From CAUZJO01 sp963580245 (GTDB lineage: Bacteria; Sumerlaeota; Sumerlaeia; MVZB01): DNA of 64,000 nt. The notes below the pieces were generated by a model that saw only the letters and a program-made list of their open reading frames with translations, had not been told where the DNA came from and did no database searches. Below are positions 26,939 to 36,478 of this stretch, piece after piece (the first letter of the stretch is position 1; every line of letters begins with the position of its first letter). Location: positions 28,262-92,261 of the forward strand of contig CAUZJO010000002.1 in NCBI GenBank assembly GCA_963580245.1, written 5' to 3'. The position numbers were made by a program, and so were the translations under genes.

Positions 26939-28504
26939 ATGCCAGACCCAGTGACCCTCGTAGTGGGGATCGCTGTGGGTTCAATTGTCGGGGTCGGGGC
27001 GACACTATTTCTGACGCGATACGTCGGAACCCAACGCCGGCAAAGTGCTCGTAAAGAGGCCGAATTGATAGCGGAGACGGCCCGGGTTGACGCGGAAAAG
27101 ACGCTTCAACATGCCGAGCAGAATGCCAAGGAGGAAACGCAGAAACGGATTAAAAAGGTCGAACGCGATCTTGCCAAACGACGCCACGAAATGGACCGGC
27201 GGGAACGCAAGTTCAGTCAGCGTGAGAATACCCTGGAGCGTAAGCTGGAAGGGGCTGATCAGCACGAGACGGAGCTGGCCAAGCAGGAGGGGCAGGCGCG
27301 GAATCTGCGCCAGTCGCTCAAGCAGGAACTGGAGGAGTTGGATGCGACTCGCCAAGAGGCCATCCGCCGTTGTGAAGAAATCTCGGGTCTGACCAGTGCA
27401 GAGGGCAAGAAGTTGCTCCTGGAGATGCTGGAGGCCGATGTTCGCAGCGACGCGGCGGCTTTGGTGCGGCGGATCGAATCGGAAACTCGGGAGCTGGCCA
27501 ACAAGAAGGCACGGCAGATCATCACGCTGGCCATTCAGAATTGCGCAACTGACCAGGTCACCGAGACGACGGTGTCGGTGATCAACTTGCCCAATGATGA
27601 GATGAAAGGTCGCATCATCGGGCGGGAGGGTCGCAACATTCGGGCGCTAGAGGCGACGACGGGTTGTAATATCATCGTCGACGAAACGCCCGAGGCGGTG
27701 GTTCTATCGTGCTTTGATCCACTCCGGCGCGAGGTGGCTCGGTTGGCCCTGGAGCGGTTGCTCAGTGACGGACGCATCCATCCGGGGCGGATCGAGGAGG
27801 TGGTGGCCAAGGTCGAGCGGGAGCTGGCCGATCACATTCGTGAGGTCGGCGAGCACGCGGTCTTGGACTTGGGCATCAGCGACATGCACCCGGAGTTGAT
27901 CAAGACGCTGGGGCGGCTCAAGTTCCGCACCAGCTACGGTCAGAACATGCTCTCTCACTCGGCCGAGACCGCGAGGTTATGCTCGTATCTGGCCGGCGAG
28001 TTGGGGGCCGACATCGAGGTGGCCAAACGGGCGGGCCTGCTGCACGATATCGGCAAGGCGCTGAGTTACGAGATGGAGGGCACCCATGCCCTGATCGGCG
28101 CGGAGCTGGCCAAACGTTGCAACGAGACGCCCGGCGTGGTCCACGCCATCGCGGCCCATCACAACGAGGAGGAGCCGCGGACGATCATCGCGGTGCTGGT
28201 GCAGGCGGCCGACGCCGTCAGTTCGGCGCGGCCGGGGGTTCGTCGTGAGTCGTTCGAGAACTACATCAAGCGGATGAAGCGTTTGGAAGAGATCGCCCAA
28301 TCGTTCCAAGGGGTATCCAAGGCTTACGCCATCCAGGCGGGGCGGGAACTGCGAGTAATGGTTGAACCCATGGAGGTCAACGATAATGAAGCGGCGTTGC
28401 TCAGTCGGGAGGTGACCAAGAAGATCGAACAGGAGCTGGAGTATCCAGGTCAGATCAAGGTCACGGTTTGCCGAGAGACCCGCTTCAGTGAATACGCGAA
28501 ATAA
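26939..28504 (+). CDS. rny: Ribonuclease Y
   Basis: RNase Y is a membrane-bound endoribonuclease that starts mRNA decay. The 521-residue protein has an N-terminal membrane span (residues ~5-27), a long charged coiled coil (~30-200), a KH domain with GRIIGREGRNIRALEATTG, and an HD domain whose metal residues are in HSAETARLCS and GLLHDIGKA. The C-terminal words AAHHNEEEP and SARPGVRRESFENYIKR are also diagnostic. It is monocistronic: a strong hairpin terminator follows the stop. Confidence 0.97.
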   Translation: MPDPVTLVVGIAVGSIVGVGATLFLTRYVGTQRRQSARKEAELIAETARVDAEKTLQHAEQNAKEETQKRIKKVERDLAKRRHEMDRRERKFSQRENTLERKLEGADQHETELAKQEGQARNLRQSLKQELEELDATRQEAIRRCEEISGLTSAEGKKLLLEMLEADVRSDAAALVRRIESETRELANKKARQIITLAIQNCATDQVTETTVSVINLPNDEMKGRIIGREGRNIRALEATTGCNIIVDETPEAVVLSCFDPLRREVARLALERLLSDGRIHPGRIEEVVAKVERELADHIREVGEHAVLDLGISDMHPELIKTLGRLKFRTSYGQNMLSHSAETARLCSYLAGELGADIEVAKRAGLLHDIGKALSYEMEGTHALIGAELAKRCNETPGVVHAIAAHHNEEEPRTIIAVLVQAADAVSSARPGVRRESFENYIKRMKRLEEIAQSFQGVSKAYAIQAGRELRVMVEPMEVNDNEAALLSREVTKKIEQELEYPGQIKVTVCRETRFSEYAK

Positions 28505-28536
28505 TTGAGATTGAAATTCTGAATTTGCACCCGATT

Positions 28537-28569
28537 CGGCCGGCGCCTTCAAAGCCGGCCGTTTTCTTT
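28537..28569 (+). terminator. Rho-independent terminator after rny
   Basis: An 8-bp perfect stem, CGGCCGGC (28537-28544) with GCCGGCCG (28554-28561), a 9-base loop, and the U-rich tract TTTTCTTT. It lies 33 bp after the rny stop and just before the next gene's start. Confidence 0.85.
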
Positions 28570-28585
28570 GGCCCCGCGGAGCAAT

Positions 28586-30625
28586 ATGGACAAGGATGAT
28601 CAACCGGCGATGGGTATCGTGAAACGACCGCTGCTCGTGACTTTGATGGCGGTGCTCGGAAGTTCTTGGCCGATCGGAATGGTGGATGCCCAAGGCCCCA
28701 TGATTTTGAACGAGTACAACGCGGTCGGTGAGGCCGAGTTGCTCAGAGATGGGGGCTCCGACTCGTTTTTCGGGCGAGCCGTGGGCAACGGAGGGGACTG
28801 GTTCGAGATTGTCGTCCGGCGCGACCGACTCGACGCCCGCGGGTACCAGTTGCATTGGGTGGACGAGGACGGATTCGGGGTCATGACATTGACGGATGAT
28901 CCGGTGTGGGAGGACCTGTGCGCGGGGACGATCCTGACGTTCATCGAGAAGCCGACGGCCGAGGGCGGACTGGACACCGACTTGTCTTTCGACCCGGGCC
29001 GGGCGGACTGGTGGATCCATGTCTGCGCGCGTGACGCACGATTCGTCGGGACAAAGAGTTCTTCGGAGCGGGGCGAACCGGGGGCTTTCAGCGTCTCGAA
29101 CCGGGATTGGAACCTCACGATCCGCGACGCGGGTGGCGGGGACGTTTTCGGGCCTGCCGGCGAGGGGTCGCCCTCGTACGGCGGCGACGGAATCAGTAGC
29201 CGGGAAATCTGTCGCTTGGAGCAGGATCCGTCCATCGAGTTTGGAGCCGGCGGGAACTACAACGAGGGGCAAAACAGCACCTTCGGCGCACCCAACCGGT
29301 GGGGGCCTAATGAACGTAGGCTCCAGTCGTTCGCGAACCTGCGTCGGCGACGGGGGGCGGACCCTTCCGAAACGGGGGCGGACGCCACGGTCACCCCCCG
29401 GTTCCGGTTGGAGCTGTTGGAGACGGTCGATGTTCCCGCCAACACCATGGAGATCGTGCGGTATCACCCCGGTGAGCGGCTATTGTTGGCGACGAACCCG
29501 GAGACGAAATCGTTGGAGCTGTTTCACGTTGAGTCGCTCGACCCGCCGAAGATCGAGCCCGTGAAGCTTGGGAATCAGGCTCCCAACGTCCAAGGCCTGG
29601 CGATGGGGGGTGAGGCGACCAGCGTCGCGCTGCATCCCGGCGAGCCGATCGCCCTGGTGGCGGTGCTTGGCCGAACCCTGGCTGATCCCGGCCGGCTCAA
29701 GGCTATCGATCTGAGGCACTCGACCTTGGGTGAGTTCATCATCGACCAGCCGATGGGGATTCATCCCGACAGCGTGGCCGTTTCACCCGATGGGCGGTGG
29801 GCGGTTATAGCGTGTGAAGGGCAGGGGCATCCGGAGACTGTCGGATCGATCGCGGTCGTGGACCTGGATGGGTTGTCGGCCGACCGACGTGCTCGGGCAG
29901 CCCGCCCGTTGCCGGTCACGATCCTGGATGACTTGGGTTCGCTGTTGAACGTGCCCGATGGAGCGGTCGAGCCCGAATACGTCGCCATCGATCCCCAGAG
30001 CCGTTTCGCGGCCGTGACCTGTCAGGAGAACGACGCGGTTGTCTTTGTCGATCTGCGAGAGACGACGCCCACCTTGGCCGGGCGAGTCTTATTAGGGGAG
30101 GGCGCTCAGCCGGACGGGGTCAGTCTCATCGATGGCGTAATGGGTCCCAGCGGGCGGCCTGGGTGCTTGATGGCGGTGGCCAATGAAGGGGACGCGGACC
30201 GGACGATCGGCGGCATTGGCCACGGCCTGGCGCTCTATTGGATCGATCCGGCCCATATCGATCTGGACCATCTGGATGAGAATGCGAAGTTGATGTCGCG
30301 GACCGATTTGCGTCCGTTTATCAGTCCGCAGGAACTCGACCGGCGCCTGGATCCGGAGACGGTGGTCCTCGTGCGATTTCAGGGGGCCGTCCTTGTTTTG
30401 GTGAGCATTGAGCGCGCCGATATGTTGGTCTGCATGGACGCGACGGATCCCAGCCGGCCGCGATGGGTCGATCAGGTGCGCGTGGGCAGCCACCCCGAAG
30501 GTGTGGCGGTTTTTTTGCGCGAGGAGGATGCGATCATTATCACCGGCGACGAGGGGAGGGACGGGCCCGGGACGATCAGTTTCGCGCGGTTGAGCGGCGT
30601 GAAGGGACCGGGAGAGGATCAATAG
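28586..30625 (+). CDS. Exported beta-propeller protein (choice-of-anchor I-like)
   Basis: A 679-residue protein with a signal peptide (residues ~8-30, ending VDAQGP). Residues ~35-230 look like a lamin-tail-like domain (LNEYNAVGEAE, GNGGDWFEIVV, SVSNRDWNLTI). The rest is a seven-bladed propeller of YVTN/choice-of-anchor-I type, with HPDSVAVSPDGRWAVIACEG, EPEYVAIDPQSRFAAVTCQE and SHPEGVAVFLREE repeats. Such proteins are secreted and of unknown role; some homologues are fused to alkaline phosphatase-like modules. The start ATG at 28586 has GGAG four bases upstream; an in-frame TTG at 28568 is less likely. It lies immediately after the rny terminator. Confidence 0.8.
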   Translation: MDKDDQPAMGIVKRPLLVTLMAVLGSSWPIGMVDAQGPMILNEYNAVGEAELLRDGGSDSFFGRAVGNGGDWFEIVVRRDRLDARGYQLHWVDEDGFGVMTLTDDPVWEDLCAGTILTFIEKPTAEGGLDTDLSFDPGRADWWIHVCARDARFVGTKSSSERGEPGAFSVSNRDWNLTIRDAGGGDVFGPAGEGSPSYGGDGISSREICRLEQDPSIEFGAGGNYNEGQNSTFGAPNRWGPNERRLQSFANLRRRRGADPSETGADATVTPRFRLELLETVDVPANTMEIVRYHPGERLLLATNPETKSLELFHVESLDPPKIEPVKLGNQAPNVQGLAMGGEATSVALHPGEPIALVAVLGRTLADPGRLKAIDLRHSTLGEFIIDQPMGIHPDSVAVSPDGRWAVIACEGQGHPETVGSIAVVDLDGLSADRRARAARPLPVTILDDLGSLLNVPDGAVEPEYVAIDPQSRFAAVTCQENDAVVFVDLRETTPTLAGRVLLGEGAQPDGVSLIDGVMGPSGRPGCLMAVANEGDADRTIGGIGHGLALYWIDPAHIDLDHLDENAKLMSRTDLRPFISPQELDRRLDPETVVLVRFQGAVLVLVSIERADMLVCMDATDPSRPRWVDQVRVGSHPEGVAVFLREEDAIIITGDEGRDGPGTISFARLSGVKGPGEDQ

Positions 30626-30659
30626 CGCGCCAGGGGAATCGATATGGTGATCCAAGAGC

Positions 30660-30785
30660 ATTGGCCGATGGTTTTCCGTCGCCCCTTTTCAGGGGCTTGT
30701 CGTGGCCGGTCATGTTACCCAGGGTTCGCTGGGCTCACCCTGGGCTTTATTCCGTCGCCTCCTTTCGGAGGCTCTGTCTCGCGCC
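30660..30785. repeat. Palindromic element with three hairpins
   Basis: Three hairpins in a row: CGCCCCTTTTCAGGGGC near 30675, a central stem CCCAGGGT/ACCCTGGG (30718-30747) and GCCTCCTTTCGGAGGC near 30760. The flanking hairpins each follow CCGTCG. The design (outer hairpins around a long GC stem) matches the other dispersed elements but the sequence is different, so it is a separate family. The 3' end of the histidine-kinase remnant reads into it. Confidence 0.7.
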
Positions 30786-31040
30786 ATGTAAACTGGAGAG
30801 AGTAGCCGGCACGGAGTTTGTTCGGTGGATGTCCATTCGGACGCGGGCAGGCTGAACCAGAACGTGGCACCTTGGTCCTCGTTTTTGCGCGCGCCGATTT
30901 GGCCGCCGTGGGCTTCGATCAGTTGTTTGCAGATGAAGAGGCCCAGGCCCGTGCTCTTTTCTCCGCCGGTGGGCTTGTTTTCAAGGCGGGCGTACTTGGA
31001 GAACAAACGGCCCTTGGTCTGGCCGGATTCTTTACGGAGA
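30710..31040 (-). pseudogene. Histidine kinase C-terminal fragment (ATP-binding domain)
   Basis: The minus strand encodes RLFSKYARLENKPTGGEKST then GLGLFICKQLIEAHGG and GATFWFSLP, the G1-G2 boxes of a sensor-kinase HATPase domain. Nothing resembling the dimerisation domain or sensor precedes it: upstream of about 31040 the frame becomes the antisense of an ATPase fragment. It is a 5'-truncated remnant, and its frame ends inside a palindromic repeat. Confidence 0.8.
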
Positions 31041-31701
31041 CCCACCTTGAGTCGTCCAAGTCGGCCGTCGTCCTGGATGACCCTGTAGGTTCTCTGGATC
31101 ACGTCCGACGAGGGTATGTGGCGGAACGGCTTGCCACACTGGCCAAGGAGCGTCAAGTAATCGTATTCACGCACGACATCGCTTTTGTCGCGGATCTCCG
31201 GCTCGCAGCCGAGAGCGAAGGTGTAGGTGTCTGCGAACGTGCGATCGAACGGCGACCATCCGGACAACCGGGCGCATGCTCACGAGTCATCCATGGAAAG
31301 CCAAAGATGTGCGCCTGAGGATTCAGTTACTTGAGCAAGAGCTTGCACGATTCCGCCGCGAGATCAACGCGTGGAATCAAGAGCACTACGAGCGAGAGAC
31401 GGCAGACTGGGCAGGGAGGCTTTCCGAAACCTGGGAGCGGCTGATCAATATGGATATTGTTGGAAAAATAGTAGACCGTGGGTCTCAAGAAGTGCGGCCG
31501 CGCATGTTTAGGGTGCTCGCGAAGATTACGGAAGAAGACGACCGAGAATTCCAGTCGAATTACGCTCGCTGTTCGCGTTGGGCGCGTCGGCACGACAAGA
31601 GTATAGACGTAAATTACGTCGCTCCGGGTCTCGACGAGTTAGCAGACGAACTGACCACGGTGCGCGGATGGTTTGATCGAGCACGGAAATACGGCAGGTG
31701 A
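31040..31701 (+). pseudogene. C-terminal fragment of an SMC/RecF-like AAA ATPase, frameshifted
   Basis: The plus strand encodes VVLDDPVGSLDHVRRGYVAE and RQVIVFTHDIAFVADL, a Walker B, signature and H-loop region. After a frameshift near 31275-31290 it continues as HPWKAKDVRLRIQLLEQEL, WAGRLSETWERLI and ARRHDKSIDVNYVAP up to 31701. The N-terminal Walker A half is missing, so it is a 5'-truncated remnant. ATPases with this C-terminus often occur with restriction or other defence genes (from memory), which makes this a plausible relic of a defence locus. It abuts a histidine kinase fragment facing the other way. Confidence 0.75.
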
Positions 31702-32105
31702 AGGCTGCCCAACAACCTCACGGCGATTTTTAAGAAGTTGGATCACCGGTGAAATCCGGGATGAAAATCCTTGCCAATGACGCCCATCGACCGGATAATC
31801 CTCTGAGGAGACGAAAGCGTGGGAGATCATTAACGTGGGGATCGCCGTGTCAGGAAATCAAAATCCAGATGGCGGTCACTCCTGGACACACGCATTGTCA
31901 ATTATATCGATTATTGGACGGAATTTCATGAAACACTATGGCGCTTGTCTCCAATGGCGGGATGGTCTTCGTATCCGCCACCCATTTCGCTTACGCGAAC
32001 CAGCGTCCGACACGGGCCGACTTGTGCCCGCCGGCCGGTAGGGTTGCATTTCGCGGATTCGTGAGATGCAACCGTTGATGCTTCATAGAGACCGGTTTAG
32101 CATCC
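31702..32105. other. Gap without recognised features
   Basis: About 400 bp between the ATPase remnant and the AsmA-like gene. Short open frames exist but none has a ribosome-binding site or a recognisable product, and I see no clear hairpin terminator. Confidence 0.5.
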
Positions 32106-35100
32106 CTACTCCTCGTCCTTCTTCTCATCGCCCCAGATCGGTTGAGATAGCTTGCGGGCTTTGTCCACGACGCCGCCCAGGATGCCTCTTACCGATTCCG
32201 TGATTTCCTCGTGCGCCACCGGAATGCGGAGCTGGGGCAGGACGACGTAGCCCTCCTTATCACCCTTCACGCTGATCGCGATCGGGAATCGAAACATATC
32301 GGTGGCGACGGCCACGACGTCGGGGATCAGCGGGTTTTTGTCGATGAGTTTTTCGTTGAGCGCGGACGTGATCGCGGGGATCAGCTTGAGTCGATAGCGC
32401 CCATCGAATCCCACGGTCCCGTCCAGCCTGATCCCGTGCAGGGGGCCGTGGAGTCGACAGTCATCGAGCAGAGCGAGGCCGTCGGCGAGATTCACGTTGC
32501 CGGTGATGTCATTGAAGTCCAGGTCTCGGAACGAGTCGATCTTCGTTTGGTCGGCAAGGATATCAAGCAGGAAAACATCGTGCATCCGGCCTTCCGCAAC
32601 CGCGAAGCTGATCTCACTTTGAAGGTTTATTTTTAACTCCTCGCCGCGTCCCCGGCTCGATCCCCGCGAGTTGATCCGGGCCCGACCGGTGAACTTATCG
32701 TTGCCCTCGGCGTCCTTCTTGTTGAGCAACTCTTCCACGCGAACGCCCTCCGCGGCGACCGTCCACGCCAAGCGTGGCTGACGCCGCGCCGATTCCACCT
32801 CGAGTTCGCCGCGCACGAAACCATCGGCCATCTTAGCGTCGTCCACGTAAAGCTGTAGATAACCGTCGTTCAGCTTCAGCCGACCCCGCACGTCGTTGAG
32901 ATGCGCCTTGCCCATTTTGAATTCGCCGGCCGCGAAGTTGGCCGTGAGATGACCCGGTCGTTGCCCCCGCGGCTTTTGAGGCCCCGTTGTCCCCGCGGCT
33001 GCCGCATCTTTCCGCAGCTGTTGAAACCAGGCGAGGTATGGATCGACGTTCAACTTTTCGATCTCGGCGTTCAGTCGGAAGTCGGGAACCGGCACCATGC
33101 TCCCCTCGCCCCAAATTTTCACCGCGTCGCGGGTCCCGTCCTCGGACTGGGCCAGTCCCTTGAGGAGAAACCGCTCGACCGTCCGGCCCAGCATTTCCAG
33201 TTCGTTCTTGATCTCGACGGTCCGTTGCGCGGTCGGCGTTCCCGATTCATCCAGCGAGGCGATCCCCAACTTGATCTCGCCCCTCAGTCTCAGGTGCCCG
33301 TCGTCCAGGGTGCTGATGGTCTCATCAACCTCGAGCGGGATCGGCGGAAGGTTTTCGGTGTGAAACGGGCGGCCCAGACGCATCCAGGGCGCCAGATCGA
33401 TGTCACGCGCCGTCAGACGAACTTGCCTTTCCCCCTCCGCGTCGGGATCCATGAGCCAACCGCCCCTGATCTCCACAATGCCCGGTTCACTCTTGTCGGG
33501 TTGACCGAGTTCCAACCGCAAAGGCGCGAACGCCACTCTCTGCTCGGTCAGGTCGTAGGTCACTTGATTAGAGCCTTTGACGTCGAGCGGCAGGACGCCG
33601 CCGCTTTCGAGCTTAAGCCCCATGCCCGCCAGTTCGAACTCACCGGCCGTGGTGAGGCGCCCCGCCACGGGTTCGAATGCCAGTTTCTGCTCGAACTCGA
33701 GTCGGCCTTCACTCAGCCCCGCTAAGTCCTCGCGTGCCGCCAGGTCGAGGATCGAGGCGGCGGCCAGCACTCCGGGGATCTCAGCCTTCAAAACCGCCTC
33801 AACCGTGGTTTTCTCCAAGTCCACGGTTCCGGCGAAGCTAACCTGGGCCAGCGATTGGCCCCCGGCTATTACCTCAAGCGTCGCTCCCTTGAGATCCAAC
33901 CGATGCAGCTCACCCAGGGACGCCTGGAATTTGTGGTGGATATCCAGCGGGGTCAGCCACAGTTGTTTGGAGATGATGTCCAGGCCGCGCAGCTCTCCCT
34001 CGACCGATATTTGTTGGCCCAGGTCCGCAACCGTCAGCGTCAGGTTGCCCTTCAATGATCCCGATGGGAGCAAGTCGTCCTGATCGATGCCGGCGAGTCT
34101 CAGCCAGGGGCGCAGTTCGGCAAGATCGGTCTCGTGAACGATCAAGCTGAGATGCGTCGGTTCGTGGTCGAGCCCCTCCCCTACCCCCGCGGGCTCTCCC
34201 GGCTCCCCGCCGGTCAGATTCAGCGCCAAGGGTTTGTCCATCGAAACGTCGATAAGCGGCTGCCGCGCACCCGATACCCGCAGGTCCATCAAGTCCCACC
34301 GAACCTGACCGAAATCCATCCCGGCGCTCCCCTTTTGCTCGAAACGGAGGTTCAAGGGGGGCGTCGGCGGTTGATTGGGGTCGGCTCGCAAACTGAGTTC
34401 CCGGGCGTTGATCGTCGATTCGAAGTGGATCGTCTCGCCCGAGCCCTCGACGTGAAACTTGGCGTTAATGGCCGACTGCTCGAGCTGATACGGCCCGAAC
34501 GCCGCGAGCAGGGGGTTGAGGAATTCCCGGCTGATCTGGGAGACCTCGAGGTCGGCGCGGCGTTCGCCACGGTCGTCATCCCAAACGATTTCGCCCTTGA
34601 AATAGCCGGCGCTGCCCTCCGAGGTCTGGGCGTGCAGCTCGAAGGATTGGCTGAAGCCGTGGGCCAGTTTCACCAGACCCCGGCCGCGGCCGCCCAGATC
34701 AACCTTGTGAATCCCTTCGAGCCCCGGCGCGCGGCCTTCGACCGAAGCCTCGAGTGAAACGTCCCAGCCCAACTCCAGCCCGTCGGCCCCTTGGGTGAGG
34801 CTCCCCTTGAGCGAGAGATAACTCTTCTGGTCAATCCCGGCGGCCGGTCGCGCGAGCGTCGAGCCGAAGCTCAGCGAGAGCGAGCCCGTTTCCCCAGGGG
34901 CCAGATGTTCGACCTTCAGATACAGGTTTTGCAGCCCAAGCGTCATTCCCCCGGCGTCGGCGTAGTCGAGCTTCAGGTCCTCGATTTCGATCAATTCCAC
35001 GACCATCGCGGGAAAGGGTTGCGGGGCCGAGCGGGCCGTGGCGGGAGTCCCCGCCGGGGCCTTCTCCACGGCGGGGGGGGCCGAACTGAGCGGCACGGGG

Positions 35101-35570
35101 ATCGGCGTCGGCTCGCTCTTGATGAGCCGCTCAAGATTCGTGATTCCCTCCGCGTCGGACCGCACGTGGAAGTAAGGGGAACTGAGCCGCACGTGCCGGA
35201 CCACGGGCAATCCTTCGCCCATCAGCGAAAAGGGAGATATGTTCGCCAGGAGCGTCTGGGCTTCGAAGACCCTCTGACCGTCGGCGTCCATCAAGCGCGG
35301 TCGGTCCAGCCTCAACAGGCCCGAAAGACTCACCCCACCCCCCTCGGCGACCAATTCCCCGTTGAGCTTGCCGCTGGCCAGCGGGAGATAGATGTTCCGG
35401 ACCGCATGCGAGGACTGCAGGTAGAGAACCGCGCCCAGGACCACGATCAAGAGAACGCCGAGGAGCTTGAGCAAAAAAAAGACCCGCCGCCGCCGCCGAA
35501 CCCTTCGGATCGGGGCGTCCGCGTTCTTTTTCGGTTCGTTCGAGACGGGCTTTTGAGATACATTGTCCAA
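32106..35570 (-). CDS. Large AsmA-like periplasmic protein
   Basis: A 1154-residue protein with one N-terminal membrane span (about residues 33-52) after a basic stretch, then long beta-rich sequence. The C-terminal part shows AsmA/TamB-superfamily features: GELEVESARRQPRLAWTV, ELKINLQSEISFAVAEGRMH, TGNVNLADGLALLDDCRLHG and GIRLDGTVGFDGRYRLKL. AsmA-like proteins bridge the envelope and are thought to move phospholipids to the outer membrane. Low-complexity inserts (proline- and alanine-rich around residues 155-185) are present. It is monocistronic or linked to the lipoprotein gene 115 bp upstream. The family call is by fold and motif; the substrate is unknown. Confidence 0.8.
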   Translation of the reverse strand: MDNVSQKPVSNEPKKNADAPIRRVRRRRRVFFLLKLLGVLLIVVLGAVLYLQSSHAVRNIYLPLASGKLNGELVAEGGGVSLSGLLRLDRPRLMDADGQRVFEAQTLLANISPFSLMGEGLPVVRHVRLSSPYFHVRSDAEGITNLERLIKSEPTPIPVPLSSAPPAVEKAPAGTPATARSAPQPFPAMVVELIEIEDLKLDYADAGGMTLGLQNLYLKVEHLAPGETGSLSLSFGSTLARPAAGIDQKSYLSLKGSLTQGADGLELGWDVSLEASVEGRAPGLEGIHKVDLGGRGRGLVKLAHGFSQSFELHAQTSEGSAGYFKGEIVWDDDRGERRADLEVSQISREFLNPLLAAFGPYQLEQSAINAKFHVEGSGETIHFESTINARELSLRADPNQPPTPPLNLRFEQKGSAGMDFGQVRWDLMDLRVSGARQPLIDVSMDKPLALNLTGGEPGEPAGVGEGLDHEPTHLSLIVHETDLAELRPWLRLAGIDQDDLLPSGSLKGNLTLTVADLGQQISVEGELRGLDIISKQLWLTPLDIHHKFQASLGELHRLDLKGATLEVIAGGQSLAQVSFAGTVDLEKTTVEAVLKAEIPGVLAAASILDLAAREDLAGLSEGRLEFEQKLAFEPVAGRLTTAGEFELAGMGLKLESGGVLPLDVKGSNQVTYDLTEQRVAFAPLRLELGQPDKSEPGIVEIRGGWLMDPDAEGERQVRLTARDIDLAPWMRLGRPFHTENLPPIPLEVDETISTLDDGHLRLRGEIKLGIASLDESGTPTAQRTVEIKNELEMLGRTVERFLLKGLAQSEDGTRDAVKIWGEGSMVPVPDFRLNAEIEKLNVDPYLAWFQQLRKDAAAAGTTGPQKPRGQRPGHLTANFAAGEFKMGKAHLNDVRGRLKLNDGYLQLYVDDAKMADGFVRGELEVESARRQPRLAWTVAAEGVRVEELLNKKDAEGNDKFTGRARINSRGSSRGRGEELKINLQSEISFAVAEGRMHDVFLLDILADQTKIDSFRDLDFNDITGNVNLADGLALLDDCRLHGPLHGIRLDGTVGFDGRYRLKLIPAITSALNEKLIDKNPLIPDVVAVATDMFRFPIAISVKGDKEGYVVLPQLRIPVAHEEITESVRGILGGVVDKARKLSQPIWGDEKKDEE

Positions 35571-35685
35571 GAGAAACCAAGCCCTCGGGTAGGTCGGCTC
35601 AAGCGTCGCGGAATATATCCATCAGCCGATGGTATGGATCCAAGATACCATCGACCGATTAAGGCTGTCCAAATGAATGGGTGAG

Positions 35686-36378
35686 TCAGGGGATCGGTGG
35701 GGAGGGCAATTGCGCAATACGAGTCGTCTCGGAGAGCGGGGGCGTCTCAACGTAGACCGGACAGGGCAGCGCATCGGCGATCTTCTCGGCCCCCTCCTCC
35801 ATGCTTTCGTTCATCCGCTTTCCGCGAAGTTGCAATATGGAGGAGAAACTGCGCTCGAGCAGGCCCAGCGGCGAAATTGTCGCCCCGCCCGTCCAATCGC
35901 GCACCACGAAGTGATTGCGGTAGATCACCCGGCGGGTGCGGGTATCCACCATCGCCAGATGGAGGTCGTAGCGCACGTGGGCATAGAGGAGCAGGTAAAG
36001 CCGGCCGACCTTTTCGAGCCGGGTGAACACGACGTAGTCGGCCAGGTCCGGCGTCACGAGGGCCGACTCGGGCAGTTGGGCGGGCGAGCATTGGTGCTGA
36101 TAGGCCAGCGTCGCCATCACCGCGTCGATCTCGGCCAGTTCCTTGTCCTTATAGGGAAGCACCGAAACGGCGCGATAGAGGGATTCACGGAAGACTTCGG
36201 CTAGTTCGGGATGCCCCGAGAGATCAGCGGTCGGCAAGATGGCCAAGGTCTGGGGCGGGTCTTCGGGTCGCTCGATGTGCTCGGACTCCGAATACCCCCG
36301 AACCGCCACGCCCCCGCAGGCGCTGAGGATGAGCGAAGCGAGCATCAGGAGGACGGCGACACGGCAATGGGGAAACAT
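35686..36378 (-). CDS. Lipoprotein resembling the DUF799/GNA1162 type
   Basis: I start it at the ATG at 36378 because the product then begins with a proper lipoprotein signal (MFPHCRVAVLLMLASLILSAC). The 230-residue protein has RPEDPPQTLAILPTADLSG, FRESLYRAVSVLPYKDKELAEID, a central DYVVFTRLEKVGRLYLLLYA and VDTRTRRVIYRNHFV, a layout like outer-membrane lipoproteins of the GNA1162/CsgG-associated type. I am not sure of the family. It lies between queE and the AsmA-like gene on the same strand, which fits a role at the envelope. Confidence 0.65.
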   Translation of the reverse strand: MFPHCRVAVLLMLASLILSACGGVAVRGYSESEHIERPEDPPQTLAILPTADLSGHPELAEVFRESLYRAVSVLPYKDKELAEIDAVMATLAYQHQCSPAQLPESALVTPDLADYVVFTRLEKVGRLYLLLYAHVRYDLHLAMVDTRTRRVIYRNHFVVRDWTGGATISPLGLLERSFSSILQLRGKRMNESMEEGAEKIADALPCPVYVETPPLSETTRIAQLPSPPIP

Positions 36379-36478
36379 CGGAACCAACGGAGCAACGGGA
36401 ACTTGAACCGACACGAAAGAATGTCGGCGCAGATCAGCGGAGTCACTATAAACGAGTTCGAATCGGTTTGTCGAGTCC

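Noticed and set aside
27977..29467. Long minus-strand frame of about 496 codons across rny and the propeller gene
   Set aside because: It spans the rny terminator and two intact plus-strand genes and shows no recognisable domain.
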